From Alligator mississippiensis (lineage: Eukaryota; Chordata; Crocodylia; Alligatoridae), in NCBI RefSeq assembly GCF_030867095.1, contig NC_081829.1, positions 89,365,261 through 89,429,260 on the forward strand: DNA of 64,000 nt, in the 5' to 3' direction. Below the pieces are notes generated by a model, which saw nothing but the letters and a program-made list of their open reading frames with translations, was not told the origin of the DNA and ran no database searches. The translations under genes were made by a program, and so were the position numbers. Shown in pieces: positions 48,712-60,766 of the stretch. Positions within the stretch are counted from its first letter, which is position 1. The number at the start of each line of letters is the position of its first letter.

Positions 48712-48850
48712 TTATAAACCAGGACATCTGACTTCAGTTCCCAGCTCTGCCACAAACTCCCTCTGCTATTTGATCTAGTAATTTAATAACTCTCTGCCTC
48801 AGTTTCTCATCTTTGAAATACTATAGGATCATTATTTTCTCTGTAGTTTT
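48712..48850 (+). mobile_element. MIR-like SINE fragment
   Basis: GACTTCAGTTCCCAGCTCTG, CCACAAACTCCCTCTGCTAT, CTGCCTCAGTTTCTCATCTT follows the MIR consensus order. A second copy lies just downstream. Confidence 0.65.
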
Positions 48851-49029
48851 GACAGTCTTGCCTCTTACAAAGCTCAATCATAGACCTCATAAGCATGCTC
48901 TGTCTACTTTAGGGATTTGTTATTTCTCAGGTGTTTAATTTTGACCATAGTTATTTTGAGTGTTGTGAAGTAGCCTTAGCGCTGATAGCTCTAAGCTGTG
49001 ATCACTTTGCTTCAGGCTGTTTAATGTAA

Positions 49030-49230
49030 AGTGCTTTGAGCTTGGACCTAAGGCCCAGAAAGACATGAGTTGTAATCCCAGTGCTAACAGTGATTTGCTG
49101 TCTAGCATTAAGCAAGTCTACTTCACCTCTCTTTGTTTTCCTTCCACCTATGCAAAATGGACACATTATTAGCTCCCCCTCCTCAGACTGCCTACTTAGC
49201 GAAAGTTTGAATCATGGTTTGAAAATAAAA
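49030..49230 (+). mobile_element. MIR-like SINE fragment
   Basis: GACATGAGTTGTAATCCCAG, GCATTAAGCAAGTCTACTTC, ACCTCTCTTTGTTTTCCTTC, TGCAAAATGGACACATTATT match MIR from the A/B-box end onward. It is in the same orientation as the copy at 48712. Confidence 0.65.
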
Positions 49231-49360
49231 AGAACTATAATATTTCTATAATGGAAAGAAAATAAAGCTGGACCTAAGGAGATTCTCCAGACTATCTTGG
49301 CTAACTCTTTTCCACATGCTTCAGAGATTAAATTAATCAAAGGACAATTTAATATCAGTA

Positions 49361-49643
49361 CTGTATTTTCTCACATTCAACACATACCTTTTTCTAAAAG
49401 AAACAGCAGCTGGAAATTTAGGAATGCATTATAAGTGAGGAAGTATGGTCAGAGCAGTGTCTACAAGTTTCTACGAGGTGAAAGCGATCCTCTAGGAGCG
49501 GAACAACGAGCAGGCTCAATTCCCTAGCTGCTGCTTACTATTCGATTGCCTACTACAAGGAAAGATCTTTTTTTCCGTATTCTGCCTTCCAAAAACAAAG
49601 TGCATATCTTATTCCAAAGCATGTTGTATGTGAGAAAATATGG
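49361..49643. mobile_element. mariner-like MITE
   Basis: The left end CTGTATTTTCTCACATTCAA and the right end (reverse complement CCATATTTTCTCACATACAA) match at 17/20, with TA on both sides (49359-49360, 49644-49645) as the expected 2-bp duplication. About 283 bp, no coding content. Confidence 0.6.
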
Positions 49644-50471
49644 TATTTGTTAAAGTTCCCAGCAATACAACTCACTATACTGCATGGCTGATTTCCAGCT
49701 GAAGTGGCAGAAGTCCAAACACTGGAGTCATTTTAAAATTAGGTCAGGCGAAGCTTTTTAATATTGTGCATTAGCAGAAGGGCGGCCAAGAAAACATGCT
49801 TCTGAGTCCGGGATATCTGTGAAAAGCTGATGATTGTGACCTGGCTGGAATGCACCCCACCCTTCTCTCTGTGCATTTTCAACCCTGCTGTCACTGCCTT
49901 GAGCCATGCCTGAACTGGCTTTAAACTAGCTGTCTCAGATAGTGCCAGTGATGTAAGCACAGTAGTATGGATCTCTCTCGGGGCTAGATGTCCCAAAGGT
50001 GGTTCAGAAATGGCATCGGCATACTCCAGCACAGGACCACTCCTTTCATAAAGGCACTACAGTAAAGACCTACTCTCCAAAGGGCGAAGCATTTCAGGGC
50101 TGTTCCAACCAACCAGAAGTACCAGGGTATTGAGAGCACATGGTTAGCTTACCAACTCTGTCCTTGTGTACCCATCCCAGGACCATGATGGCTATGTTGA
50201 CTTAAGATGTGAGCTAATGAGGACTTTTGCCCACATCTGCTACTCGATCACCCTGGTGTCCTTAAGCCTTAGTGCCATTATCATAACCTTACCCTCCCTT
50301 TCTGTCCCAGCTAGTGGCTTTTGTTGTGGCCAGCAACCTTATGTCACTTGACCTCCTCTTTCTCATGAGTTCTAGCCTTCAGCTCCATTCACTTCTGTCA
50401 TAAGCAGCCTTTTTTAGTTTAGTCTCCTGTGCTTTGAACCCCACTCATCTTCACCACTGCACCTGCTAAAC

Positions 50472-50674
50472 CAGGGGTGTCAAAGATAGGGCTTGCGGGC
50501 CAGATCCGACCTGCAGAACCCTATTATGCAGCCCAAAGTGCTGCCTGTGGGTCTCAGACTGGCCCCAGATGCTGAATGTGGCACATGGGGTCAGTCTGTT
50601 GGCCCAACCCATCATGCAAACTAGCCCCACACCCTTCCTCTGGCCCATAGGGCCAATTGAGTCTGACAACCCTG
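50472..50674. mobile_element. hAT-type MITE with 8-bp target duplication
   Basis: The left end CAGGGGTGTCAAAG and right end (reverse complement CAGGGTTGTCAGAC) are typical hAT termini. They are flanked by TGCTAAAC (50464-50471) and TGCTAGAC (50675-50682), an 8-bp duplication with one difference. 203 bp, with GGCCCA/TGGCCC-rich interior and no transposase. Confidence 0.85.
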
Positions 50675-50682
50675 TGCTAGAC

Positions 50683-52984
50683 TATCTGTGGAGCTGTCTG
50701 TATCACCATCTCTTTGGTCACCTGCATGCCTCCTCTGGTCCCCAGTTTTATGTTTTGTCCTTCCACAATCTGGGCCCCTCTCCCGTTTTTTTTCTTCTTA
50801 TAGTCAATAGAAAAACCTCACTGTACTCACAGTCTCAGAGGTTGAATTTTTGTGAGCTGTTCATAATTCATACTTGTTATCTGGCTCTGCCCAAACCAGA
50901 ATAACAAATCTGCCTAACCAGAGCTAGAAGCTGAAGCAAGACAATATCAAATAAGAGGGAAGGTGTGATTTCTTAGCGTTAAGTGTGCTTTGCAAATGGA
51001 GCCAATTAGAAAAGGAAGTGGTTTATATTTCATTTCTGGATATCTGCAAACCAAGTTTGGACGTCTTTTGAGAAGGTATGCTTTAGCCAAATACAAGCTG
51101 TGCTTTAGAAAAACATAAGTTACTGGCTATGTTACAAGGCTAACTGGGTGAAACTTAATAGCCTGTGATATGCAGAAGGTCAGAATGGATGATCTAATTG
51201 TCACTTCTGGCCTTAAGTTCAATGAAATGATGAAAACTTCCTGTTTTCTTTAGCCTAATTGATACTTAACCTACTTCAATAGTTCATCTTTCCATTTTCC
51301 CTCACTACATCTATTCTGTGAGAATTCTTGCCACATCTTTACTGCTTTGAAAATCCATTTTTCTATTGCTCTCCTCTACCTTTGTACAACATTTGTCCTT
51401 TTCCGTCTGAATCAGAGTCATGTTAAACAATTCATGGAGGCATTATCTCCTTATTACCTGCTTTCTCTACAAAGCATTTTTGATACTTCATATCAAGTAC
51501 ACTATGTAAAAATACAATGCATTGTACTGTTTTAATAGCATAATTCTTCAACACTTATGGATGCATTCTCACTTGTTCAATGCAGATAATTCCCATTGAC
51601 ATTAACAGGAGTTCTGCCAAAGAAGAATAAATTTGTTCCAGTGATAAATGGAGAAATTAGACACCAAAGGGTCAAATTCTGCCCTTCAGGAGAACATTAA
51701 TGTTTTAGACCAAAACAAAAATTCTATTTATGAGATGACTTTCTACTTATTAGATAACTCTTTCTCCTAATTTTCTCTCAACAATGCCATGGAGGTACAA
51801 ATCACTATGGGCTCAATCCAACTTCTATTATAGACCATGCAAAAATTCTGGGTTGTATCAAGACACAAAGGCTTGATAATTTTAGTGTGGCATACCTCCA
51901 TATATGCTCTTGGGAACAGTGTGGTCCCATTGTTTTCAAGAGGATGCAGTTGATCCCCTTCCAATGACACAACTAAGAAGTGTGGTCCCCAGAAGCTGAA
52001 CCCCTTGAATCTGAAGGATCTGCCAGTGACCAGATAACCTGTAAGCCCTGTCCTTCCTGCTTCACATAGTCCTTCCTCCAGCTCCATGGAGCAGCACTCA
52101 GAGAAAGCACACTTCCAAGAAATCTACCAGCAGTTTCCCCCAGAAAACTTATATAATCCCCAGTGAAGAAGGTTGGACCAGCCCACAAATTTGTGAGTGG
52201 GATAAAACCATGGAGACCAACTGATCCACTCAGCCTCTCACTATCATGCCTTCGTCCTGTCCTCCCCCATCCACATTTACAAAGTGCCAAACCTTCAGAC
52301 TACAAGTGGGCAGGCTTCTAAGAGACCAATATTCCCCACACCCATTCTCATGTCTCTTTTGGCCAGGTCTTCAGACTTGGGCTTGAATTACTTCTGAAAA
52401 CATATGGGAGCCTTTGGAACTAGATCTCCTGCAGACTGGCTTTTCTTCCATGTTGTTGTTCGACTGATATAGGTAAGTGTACTCTACTGCTCATCTTCCC
52501 CAAGGAAGTTTTCCTGGAAGAGAAATAATGTTATTACAATAAATGTAGTGTTTGAGGCTAAGAGAAGGTTAAATATTTCATCATGTGCTACCATTAGTCT
52601 AGCTGGTCCCATATCCAATTTCTGGCAGGAGCCGTTACCTAACATTTCTAAGAGCAAAAAGAGAGAGTAAAAGATAAACTTTCACTGGCAAGAGGACACT
52701 GTGAAAGGTAGTTTCTACTGTCATCTTCTACACATTGTCCATTTATTGCCTGAAGTATGAGATTTGATAACTCAGATCACTGTCCACTGTTTTATTGTGG
52801 TTTAGTCATAACATGACCCAGTCCCTTTTAAAACAGATACAAATACCTTCCTTCAATAACCAGCAGTAGCAAATCCCATAGGTCAACTAGACATGTGCAC
52901 AGTCATTGACTTTTCATTCCAAGTTTACTGACTTCTAATTTAATCCAGAGTTTGTTCTTATAATAGACAGCAAAGTAAAAAGAA
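50683..52984. other. intergenic DNA
   Basis: CR1 tail at 51125-51238; old remnant near 51590-51615. Two overlapping minus-strand frames of about 105 codons (51767-52290) have no recognisable domain. No gene seen. Confidence 0.5.
51125..51238 (+). mobile_element. CR1 tail fragment
   Basis: GCCTGTGATATGCAGAAGGT, CAGAATGGATGATCTAATTG, CTTCTGGCCTTAAGTTCAAT, then GAAATGATGAAAAC: an eroded CR1 3' end in plus orientation. Confidence 0.75.
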
Positions 52985-53690
52985 GATCCATTCAGTATAA
53001 TATTGATTGCCGCAATCAAGTGTCCTCAAATTCTTCACTGTTCCAAGCAAAATGATTCTAGACTTTCCAGTCTCTCATTTATAAATACTGCCATACTGCT
53101 AATCATTTTCATCATCATTTCCCCAAATTTTTTGGACTCTGCTGAATATCTCATGAGGTGTATTGAACACAGAGGTGAGCTGAACACAGTATTTAGATGA
53201 GCCTATACTGTCATTCTACCTCGTTATAAAGTAATCTGCATTCTTACCTACCTTCTTTAAATGCAGACAAGCAACCTATCGGCAGTTTTTTAAAACGGCC
53301 ACTGCAAATTGAGAAGAAATAGACATTGATGATTCCTGCCGCACCTCTTTTTCCTCAGAGGATCCTGCAAATTCAGAGGCCTTCAGATTATTTGAGCAAT
53401 GTAACTAATAATTGGCAATGTGCATTACCTTACATTTATCCACAATCAATGTCATCTGCCATCGTGCTGCCCAATCTCCCAGTGTGTTTAAGACCATCTG
53501 GTAAAGTAGCCATCACAAGGTGAAATATCCCCAAATCCTCCCCCAACCCTCCACAGATTTTAATAACCCAAATGTCTGTGCTATTGGCCATTCCACACTC
53601 TTCATCTACTTTCTCCTACAAGTCATTAGTAGCTGTATTGAACTATTAGGAGCACCCATTTGAGGAATGAGTGTATTGAGGGTAATGAAA
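52985..53690 (-). mobile_element. strongly decayed CR1-like fragment
   Basis: Scattered matches to the reverse of the CR1 body: TACCTTACATTTATCCACAA, TCATCTGCCATCGTGCTGCC, CAATCTCCCAGTGTGTTTAA. The rest is too eroded for firm limits. A further short piece of the same kind lies at 54340-54480 (CCAAGGACTTCC, GAAATTCCAAGTAACGTATG). Confidence 0.45.
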
Positions 53691-54480
53691 TTCTCGATGC
53701 CCAAGCCATAGGTCGAATCCAAGAACGTATTGTAAATGTAAGTAAAATTATCTTTTGGCATGTCCCATCCTTTAACTCCCAATAGGACTTCAGCCTTTAT
53801 CAACTTGCAACCCAAGTTGCTTAGTTAGAAAAAACTTTTCTGAAACAGCTTTAACATTTTTCTTGTTTTTTCTTTTCTTTTTTTACATTTCAAATTTGCA
53901 AAAGAATTGACCACTTGATAGACTACTAAAAACAGCAAAAAATGTAAACAAATAGACCTCATCAGCAGTTAAAAAATGTCTTGGTTGCCATATCCTATAG
54001 ACTCAGGTCAGTGCCTAAGCATAGTGGACAACGATCTGAAGGACTACATAGTGACCTTGAGTTTCCTGATTGCCACATTGTTCTGGCTTTTAGAGAGTAT
54101 CTGAGCATATCAGGGAGCAAGTCCTTAATGAGCTTCCCTTATGTAGCACATCTAGTTTCTAGAGGGTCCTTAACATGAGGAGATAAAGGCGGGGGTACAG
54201 TAAGTTTGAAAACTAATACTCTTAGAAAATAATGGGTTTTTTCCCTCAGTAATTCCATAGATTCTGGCATATTTGTTTCTCTAAAATGCAGCCCTTTAGA
54301 ATGACCACTTTACCAGTTTTGTGCTGTGTAACAGGACTTACCCTGTTCTGCCTTCCTTTTCCGTATTACCAAGGACTTCCTTGTTTTATACCAAGGACCT
54401 CCATCAAGAATTTATTGAAAATCTTTTGAAATTCCAAGTAACGTATGCTTGGTCACTATTAGGTACAATTACAAAGCAAT

Positions 54481-57400
54481 AGGCTTTCTACTAATATGTG
54501 AAAAAAGTCAAATGTTTCTCCTTTTATCAATAAGACTGAAATTTTCATGAACTTTGAGAACTTCATCCAGAGGCTAATGAACTATTAGAAAGACTGCCAT
54601 TGATTACAACGGAATTTGGATCAGGCCCTGATGTTTTATCATTCTCTATCCCTAAACACTACTCCCGCCAGCAAAAGTGTCTTTGTTTCCAAGCAATGTT
54701 CTCCAATAATTGTGTAATTTTGGTGCCATTACTCAGGTAATCACTTATGGCTTGATAGTTCAGACCAGCTGGGTGACCCCAGCTCTTACTGAAGTTGTGA
54801 TGAAATTTAGAGAAGGTAAAACTCACCCATTTCCCTTTTCTCTATCAAACTCCTTTTAAATTTCCCAGAAGCTAACATTTCCAAGAAATCTAAAACATGC
54901 TTTGTGTTGAATCTGGAGCTGTTTAGATCATCAGCTTGAAAACATTGGGAATGGAGTGGATTTTTGCTGTTCTGATTAGAAAAGTGGCAACTCTGGCCGT
55001 GTTTAGCTTTAAGCCTTATGAGTATAGAATCAGGTTCAAGATCACAGTTTTTATATTCAGGGCTCTCAATGTTCACATACAGAATACATACAAGGCCCAG
55101 CAGGTGGACCACAGCCAGCAACTCAGTTCCTCCAGTACAATTAGACTGTCCATTGCAAGGGCAGAACTCATCACTGCACAAGAGAGAGGAGGGACTCTGG
55201 CATGCCTCCCCACTACAACCAAGGACCTTCATAAGACTCTCGAGCACCTTCAACTCCAAGTACAGGGCACAGGTTTTATACCACGGCTTTTCTGATATCA
55301 CCACATAGCAGTATTTGATATACTAGAGCTACCAAAATGTACCACCAATCTGTATAGTGATTATACTAGAGCTACCAAAACGTACCACCAATAACTTTAG
55401 CCTTGAGGGGTGAAAGAAAGAAAGAACAAACTATACCAGACAGTTGTTAGCTATGTGGCATAATGCAGTTCTCTCACACTGCAGTGAGGAGCACAGCACA
55501 GAGCAGAAGAGAATAGTTTTTTTGATGAGGATATAAAGACTAAGGGCCAGATCCTATTCCACCTATTTAGTGCCTAAGTGCAATCTGATTCCACGCTGCT
55601 CAAGTCCCTGAAAAAAACATTAACATGACTACTTTTGAAACACACAGTGACCTTAGCCTTCAGACTAAAGAGGAAGAACAGGACCCATCCAGTTTTTGCT
55701 TAAACAGCTTGCCATGGACATAGGAACCAAGGTGAGATCTTATTTCCTGCTGCTTAAGTCCACTTTGGCATCAGATAGGCAGCACTGAATCTGACCCTAA
55801 CTTCTCTGAGCCCAGATATAGTCACACACTTCTTGTACTGGATATATCCATTCACTAGTGACACACCACGTGAGCCGCTATTTGTTCTGTGCTTTCTATT
55901 CCACATGTATGTCTTCCATGTTGAGCAAAGGTGCTGGGCATTGGATAGAAAACTACTGAGAGTATGATTTTAACTGCTGTATTTCTATTAATATATCCCC
56001 TGAGCGAGGAGAGGCCCATGGATAGCTCAGAACCTGTTACTCTGCTTAGAAGATTTAGTATATTTTCATCCTTCCTCAGCTGCTGAGCACTGATTTTTCA
56101 GTGAAGTCAGGATACACCATTATTGACCCTTATGCATTTCTTGGGTACTTTGTGGAGATACCCTAATGAGCAAAGAAGGGGGACAGGGTCCCTGGTACTA
56201 GTTCCTCCTCTCTGTCCTGAAGGTTGAATAGAATTTTCTCCCCAACATTTGCCCAGCATCTCAGTGCTTTTCTTCTCCCTCTGGAAATTTTACTTTTCCC
56301 ATACATCTCAGGACTGAAGTGGGACCAGTAGCACCTTCAACTGCATCTGTAACTCAACCACAAAAGCCTTTGGGCATTGCAATCTAGAGATCTCAGAGAA
56401 CCAGAAAACGTGGATATCTACATAGACAGGAACTCAGATCCATGCAAAATTATTCTTTGGAAAAAACTCTGTGTTACACAATAAACCATGTGGGTTAATC
56501 ACAATCTTTTGCCTGATTTTTTTTTTTTTAAATCTCAGGCAGTTCAACTGCAGTTTAGCAACCCACTCAGATTGAAATTAGCAGTAACAGGTTGTAAAAC
56601 AGTAAAAGGCTGTAAAATCAGCTATGAAAGGGGCTTTGGAGTGTCTGACTTCCTAAAACAGAAATATTCCCCTGACCAGGAGGAAGCTAGAAGCTAATAG
56701 GAATAAAAGTTTTTTTGACCTACAGGTGTAACGAATCTTAGAATCCAGACCAAAATAATAACAGCATCAATCAGAAGCAAAGCTTTTCCTACTTAAGCCA
56801 CTGACACTTTTATAACAAACAAGATAAACTAACCAATGTATTTAAGAATGGTCAACATAGTTAATATACTATAACAAGCTTGTTTAAATCATGTTCTAAA
56901 AGGATTAGTGTAGTCTATTTTCTGGACTTTAATTGTTGGTCCACTATCTTGCATTTTAAATATATATTTTTATACGGAAATATATATTTCAAGTCCAGTC
57001 TTGATCTGGCTTACTCCAGGTTCACATCAGCGGTAAAAGAAGTGAGCCGTTTGGAGTGTATGCTAATCAAAATAAGAGTAAAATGAGGTACTATATCTCT
57101 TCAATCCTTGGGAAGAAAAATAATAATATTTTTTTTAAGTATTATAGGAAAAGTAAAGTATATAGGGCAGGAAAATGGGTGATTGGTGAATTAATCAACA
57201 CAGTTATCTCTCAGATACTGTTTGTATGTATAAACTTTGGGCTGGATCCTCCTATTTGTTGTATATGCATGGCCTTCATAAAAATAATTGAACAGGCTAA
57301 GGATACAAAGCTCTGCCCACACAGTTAACCGCAGGACTGGAGACATTACTCTTTTTTATCCCACCATTCATCACTCCAGACAATAACTTTACAAGTTTCC

Positions 57401-58394
57401 TTTTTCTGAACAGCATAATATTGTATTTGAAATATATCTAAGCAAGCTTAGCTGACTTAACAGGGGGAAATCATTTTCATAGACCCGTCTTCCAGTGAGC
57501 CAACAGGTTGTACAGTAGGGTGTTATAAAACACCATGTATTGAGGCCAGAAGTCCCATTCACTTCACAGGACTTTGGATCAGGCACTTATTACAGGAAAA
57601 GCAGAGTAAGATCACACAAATACATTATTTAAAATTCAAAAATTCTGCTTCAAACAGTGTAATTGAGTTGAACAACTACATGTTTATTATTATACCATAT
57701 GCCAAGACATTCACATAACTAAAAACACGGGGGGAAATGTCATACACACACCCACACACCTATACAAATATAATTATAATTTCTCTCCACATTTCACAAT
57801 AGACCTTTCTGGAAATCAAAGTATTGCCTACTCTGTCTTAAAAGGTTTGTTATGTAAAAATGTTTTAAATAATACTTGATTTTATTTTGCATATTTAAAA
57901 AACACATGCCCCACCAGGGTTGTTGATACTGCCACACTCATTAGCCAATTAATCATATATATGATACATGCACTTATGCATATACCCCCTTATATACACA
58001 AAACTTCAGTCACTGTTAATTGTGACCATAGTTCATTCCTGTGAAAGCTATTTGTTTTCCTTTAATCCAGGCTTTCCAGTTGTTACAATCACTTGTCACG
58101 GCTGCCTTTTGTAAACCGGTGGTGTCCCTTTTTAACTTCCACATACACAGAGCAGTTCACAGGATCAGGCCCTCAAATTGTAAACTCTTTGTGGCAGTTA
58201 GCTCATTATTTCCTCTCTATATACTCAGTACAGCACCTCACACAATAAGGCTCTTATTTACTAGGGGCCTCTAGCCACTATTGCAATGCAAGTTATAACT
58301 AAACAATATAATGACAAAGCATTAGAGACTGCTGGAGTTAATTTGCTCTGAGGAAAAAGAAACCTGGTCTATCTAGGTTAGATACTCCCTGCAT
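54481..58394. other. intergenic DNA
   Basis: Contains a 165-codon minus-strand frame (55304-54807) that I cannot assign, the tandem duplication at 55318-55392, and L2-like tail remnants at 58150-58290. No gene established. Confidence 0.5.
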
Positions 58395-58520
58395 AACATT
58401 ATATGCATATTTATTATATATATGTATGTAACACATATACTGGGGTGTGTTATATATAATACACATACACATGTATATATATGCACATACATACACACAC
58501 TCACTTGTATATATTTAGGT
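58395..58520. repeat. TA/CA-rich simple repeat
   Basis: ATATGCATATTTATTATATA, ACACATATAC and CACATACATACACACAC blocks; low complexity. Confidence 0.8.
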
Positions 58521-58924
58521 CAGGAATGATTCCTGTATCTACTTCTGAAAACTGTAATGCAAGTAATTCTAGTTCAGATGGCCATCATTGATTTTTATTT
58601 TTATTTTTTTGCTAGAAGCAATTTAGTTATAGTCATTGTTTTATTTTACTTTATTATACTTTATTTTATTTTATTTCTTGGTCTGAAATATCCCCATTTA
58701 CACTCACGCCAGCCTGAGCCCCGCTCTGTTCTCAGTTATACTACCCTAGAACAGAAAAAAAAATGTCTTTGAGGTCAAGACAGTTACACCTCCAGGAGAC
58801 CAGGATCAACCCCCAGAAGTAGAGCAGCGAGTAACAACCATCCCTGGGCGGGGAGCTGCAGGCTGAGGCTGACTTACCCAGCTCTCCACAGTTTGGTTCA
58901 GAAAGGGTAACATTGCCCCTATTG

Positions 58925-59035
58925 CCACCTCTCCCAAACAGAGAGAGAAAGAGAGAGAGAAGAGCCTCACTGATACTTCTGGGTTTGTGTGAAAAATTCT
59001 CAGAGAAAATTCTTTCTCTCCCTCTCTCTCTCTCC
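58925..59035. repeat. GA-rich and CT-rich simple repeats
   Basis: AGAGAGAAAGAGAGAGAGAA (58939-58961) and CTCCCTCTCTCTCTCTC (59017-59034), about 60 bp apart and complementary to each other. Confidence 0.85.
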
Positions 59036-59099
59036 TGGCCCCTAAACTCTTTGTGAATGGGGCCAGTGCAACATGTGGCCTTTCACCCCGCCCAAGAAC

Positions 59100-59410
59100 C
59101 ACTGCCAGACAGCCACACTCAGAGAATTGTTTGTTAATAGTCCAATTAGATAATTGCCATCTTTCACTCCTTTTGCTCTACGTTTCCCATAAAGGAATGA
59201 ATAAGGAGAGCAGCATGAAGAGGGGTTCTGCCCTGCAAGGTGACAAGAAGGGCTGGAGCATGCTCTTTGCACAAGGCCATTTGCTTGAATTGAATCATTG
59301 TAGCCTAATCAATGGTCTTATTGGATTACTGGCTGTTGCGGTTCTCAAAGATATTGTAGCAGAGACAATGAAATAGCTAGGGGAAAACTTTTCTCCCCCC
59401 CCCCCTTAGT
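59100..59410. promoter_or_regulatory. candidate conserved regulatory block upstream of VAX1
   Basis: Repeat-free sequence with clustered homeodomain/SOX-like cores: TCCAATTAGATAATTGCC (59141-59158), GAATTGAATCATTG and CCTAATCAATGG (59285-59315), then TTATTGGATTACTGG. This clustering, next to a developmental gene and between simple repeats, suggests an enhancer or extended promoter. Conservation was not tested. Confidence 0.3.
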
Positions 59411-59535
59411 GGATCACGCAGTTGAGATTTTTCACGGGCTATCTCTCACTCTCTCTCTCACTCTCTCTCCCTCTCCCCTCCTGGATCTATCTGAACACAA
59501 AGCTGCTCTCTCTCTCTCTCTCTCTCTCTTTTTTT
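59395..59535. repeat. C-run and (CT)n tracts upstream of VAX1
   Basis: A run of C (59395-59405), then CTCTCACTCTCTCTCTCACT, and a purer (CT)n at 59505-59529 ending in a T run. It lies about 1 kb upstream of the VAX1 ATG. Confidence 0.9.
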
Positions 59536-59844
59536 CAATGAGCAGCTCTGCGAATGGATTCAGTGTTTGTGAAGGTGCAGAATTAGCGCACACACGCACA
59601 CACACTCACACAAAGCGAGGATCTGGACTGAATTAAGGAGAGGCAGGAGTGTAAGATGGCTGTCTGTGGGGAGACGTGTTAAGGAGGATTTCTGCTGCCT
59701 GCCTTGGACAGATCGGCTGCGGGGAAACTTTTCTTCCTGGGGGTGTTGGCTCCTGCCTGCTTGTTCCGAGTCAAGGCTGCTCCTGCTCCACAACCGCGTT
59801 GCTCCTAACAGCTTGATTCACATCTCTCTGGCGTGCTGGGGATA

Positions 59845-60528
59845 AAGCCACTATATAATCTGGAGGGTTAAAGGCGTGCAGAAGAAAGTTAATAATGGCT
59901 GCTAATGGTGCTAACAATTCAGGGTGAATCTTGTCAAAAGTTTTTTGTTTTTTTTTTGCTTTTTTTTTTTTCTGGAAGTCTCAGTCTTTTGATTGTGTGT
60001 TTCCTGAAAGCAAGACCAATCATTTCAGTTTATTCACTGGCTAAACTCTACTTGATTGGGGACAAGCACACAAACCATCCATTACGATCTGATATATTAT
60101 CCAAACAATTTAGTGTATTCATGAGGTAACCTAAATGTGGAGGCTGCAAAATTACCCGTAATCAATGGAACCAGCGAGTGCGCGTCCCTCTGTGTGTCTA
60201 ACCACCGCATGTCTCGGTAATAAGGCAGGCATTAAATCATTTTAGAGTTGTACTGGCGAGTACCTGATCACTGGGGCTCGGGGACGCTGGACAGTCACTC
60301 CAGGACGCTGGGATCGAGGAAGCTCCTGCCTTTGCACTGGGATCCGACCCGACCATCCTCCCCAAAGGTGCTTTGCAGCTCCCCGGCGATCTGCCCCTGA
60401 GCCGTGCAATATTCCGCCTGCACCTCGTCGCCTCCTTCTCTCTTTTTACCACGCTCCTTTTTTTCGTTTTCTTCTCTTTTCTTCTTCTTCTTCTTTTTTT
60501 TTTTAATTAATTATTTTGATTGCACTAC
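59845..60528 (+). promoter_or_regulatory. VAX1: VAX1 proximal promoter and 5' UTR region
   Basis: A TATA-like CACTATATAATC lies at 59850-59861 in GC-mixed sequence, with the ATG about 670 nt downstream, so a start site near 59880 is possible. The 5' leader is rich in T and C/T runs (59940-59970, 60435-60505). Several homeodomain-type ATTA/TAAT cores lie between (for example CCCGTAATCAATGGAACC near 60155). The core promoter is inferred from position and one motif only. Confidence 0.35.
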
Positions 60529-60766
60529 ATGTTTGGGAAACAAGACAAAATGGACGTTAGGTGCAGTTCAGACTCTGAAGCGAACCGGGTCTCGAAGAAC
60601 GGACATAAGGAGGGCAAGGAAAGCAAAGGGTCTGAAGGAAATATTTCCACTTCTTTTTTGAAGGAGCAGCAAGGGACTTTTTCTGCCTCTGCAGCCTCGG
60701 AAGATTGTAATAAAAGTAAATCTAGTCCGGCCGATCCGGACTATTGCAGGAGGATCCTAGTTAGAG
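60529..60766 (+). CDS. VAX1: VAX1 coding exon 1
   Basis: 238 nt, residues 1-79 plus one base. The donor is AGAG|GTAGGA at 60766/60767. The exon encodes the hydrophilic Ser/Lys-rich N-terminus and the start of the conserved [11 protein letters not shown] block. The leader just upstream is a T-rich, C/T-rich stretch (60435-60505). Confidence 0.95.

Larger units (their letters stand above)
47836..50463. other. intergenic DNA
   Basis: Two MIR-like copies and a mariner-like MITE are listed separately; nothing else recognised. Confidence 0.5.
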
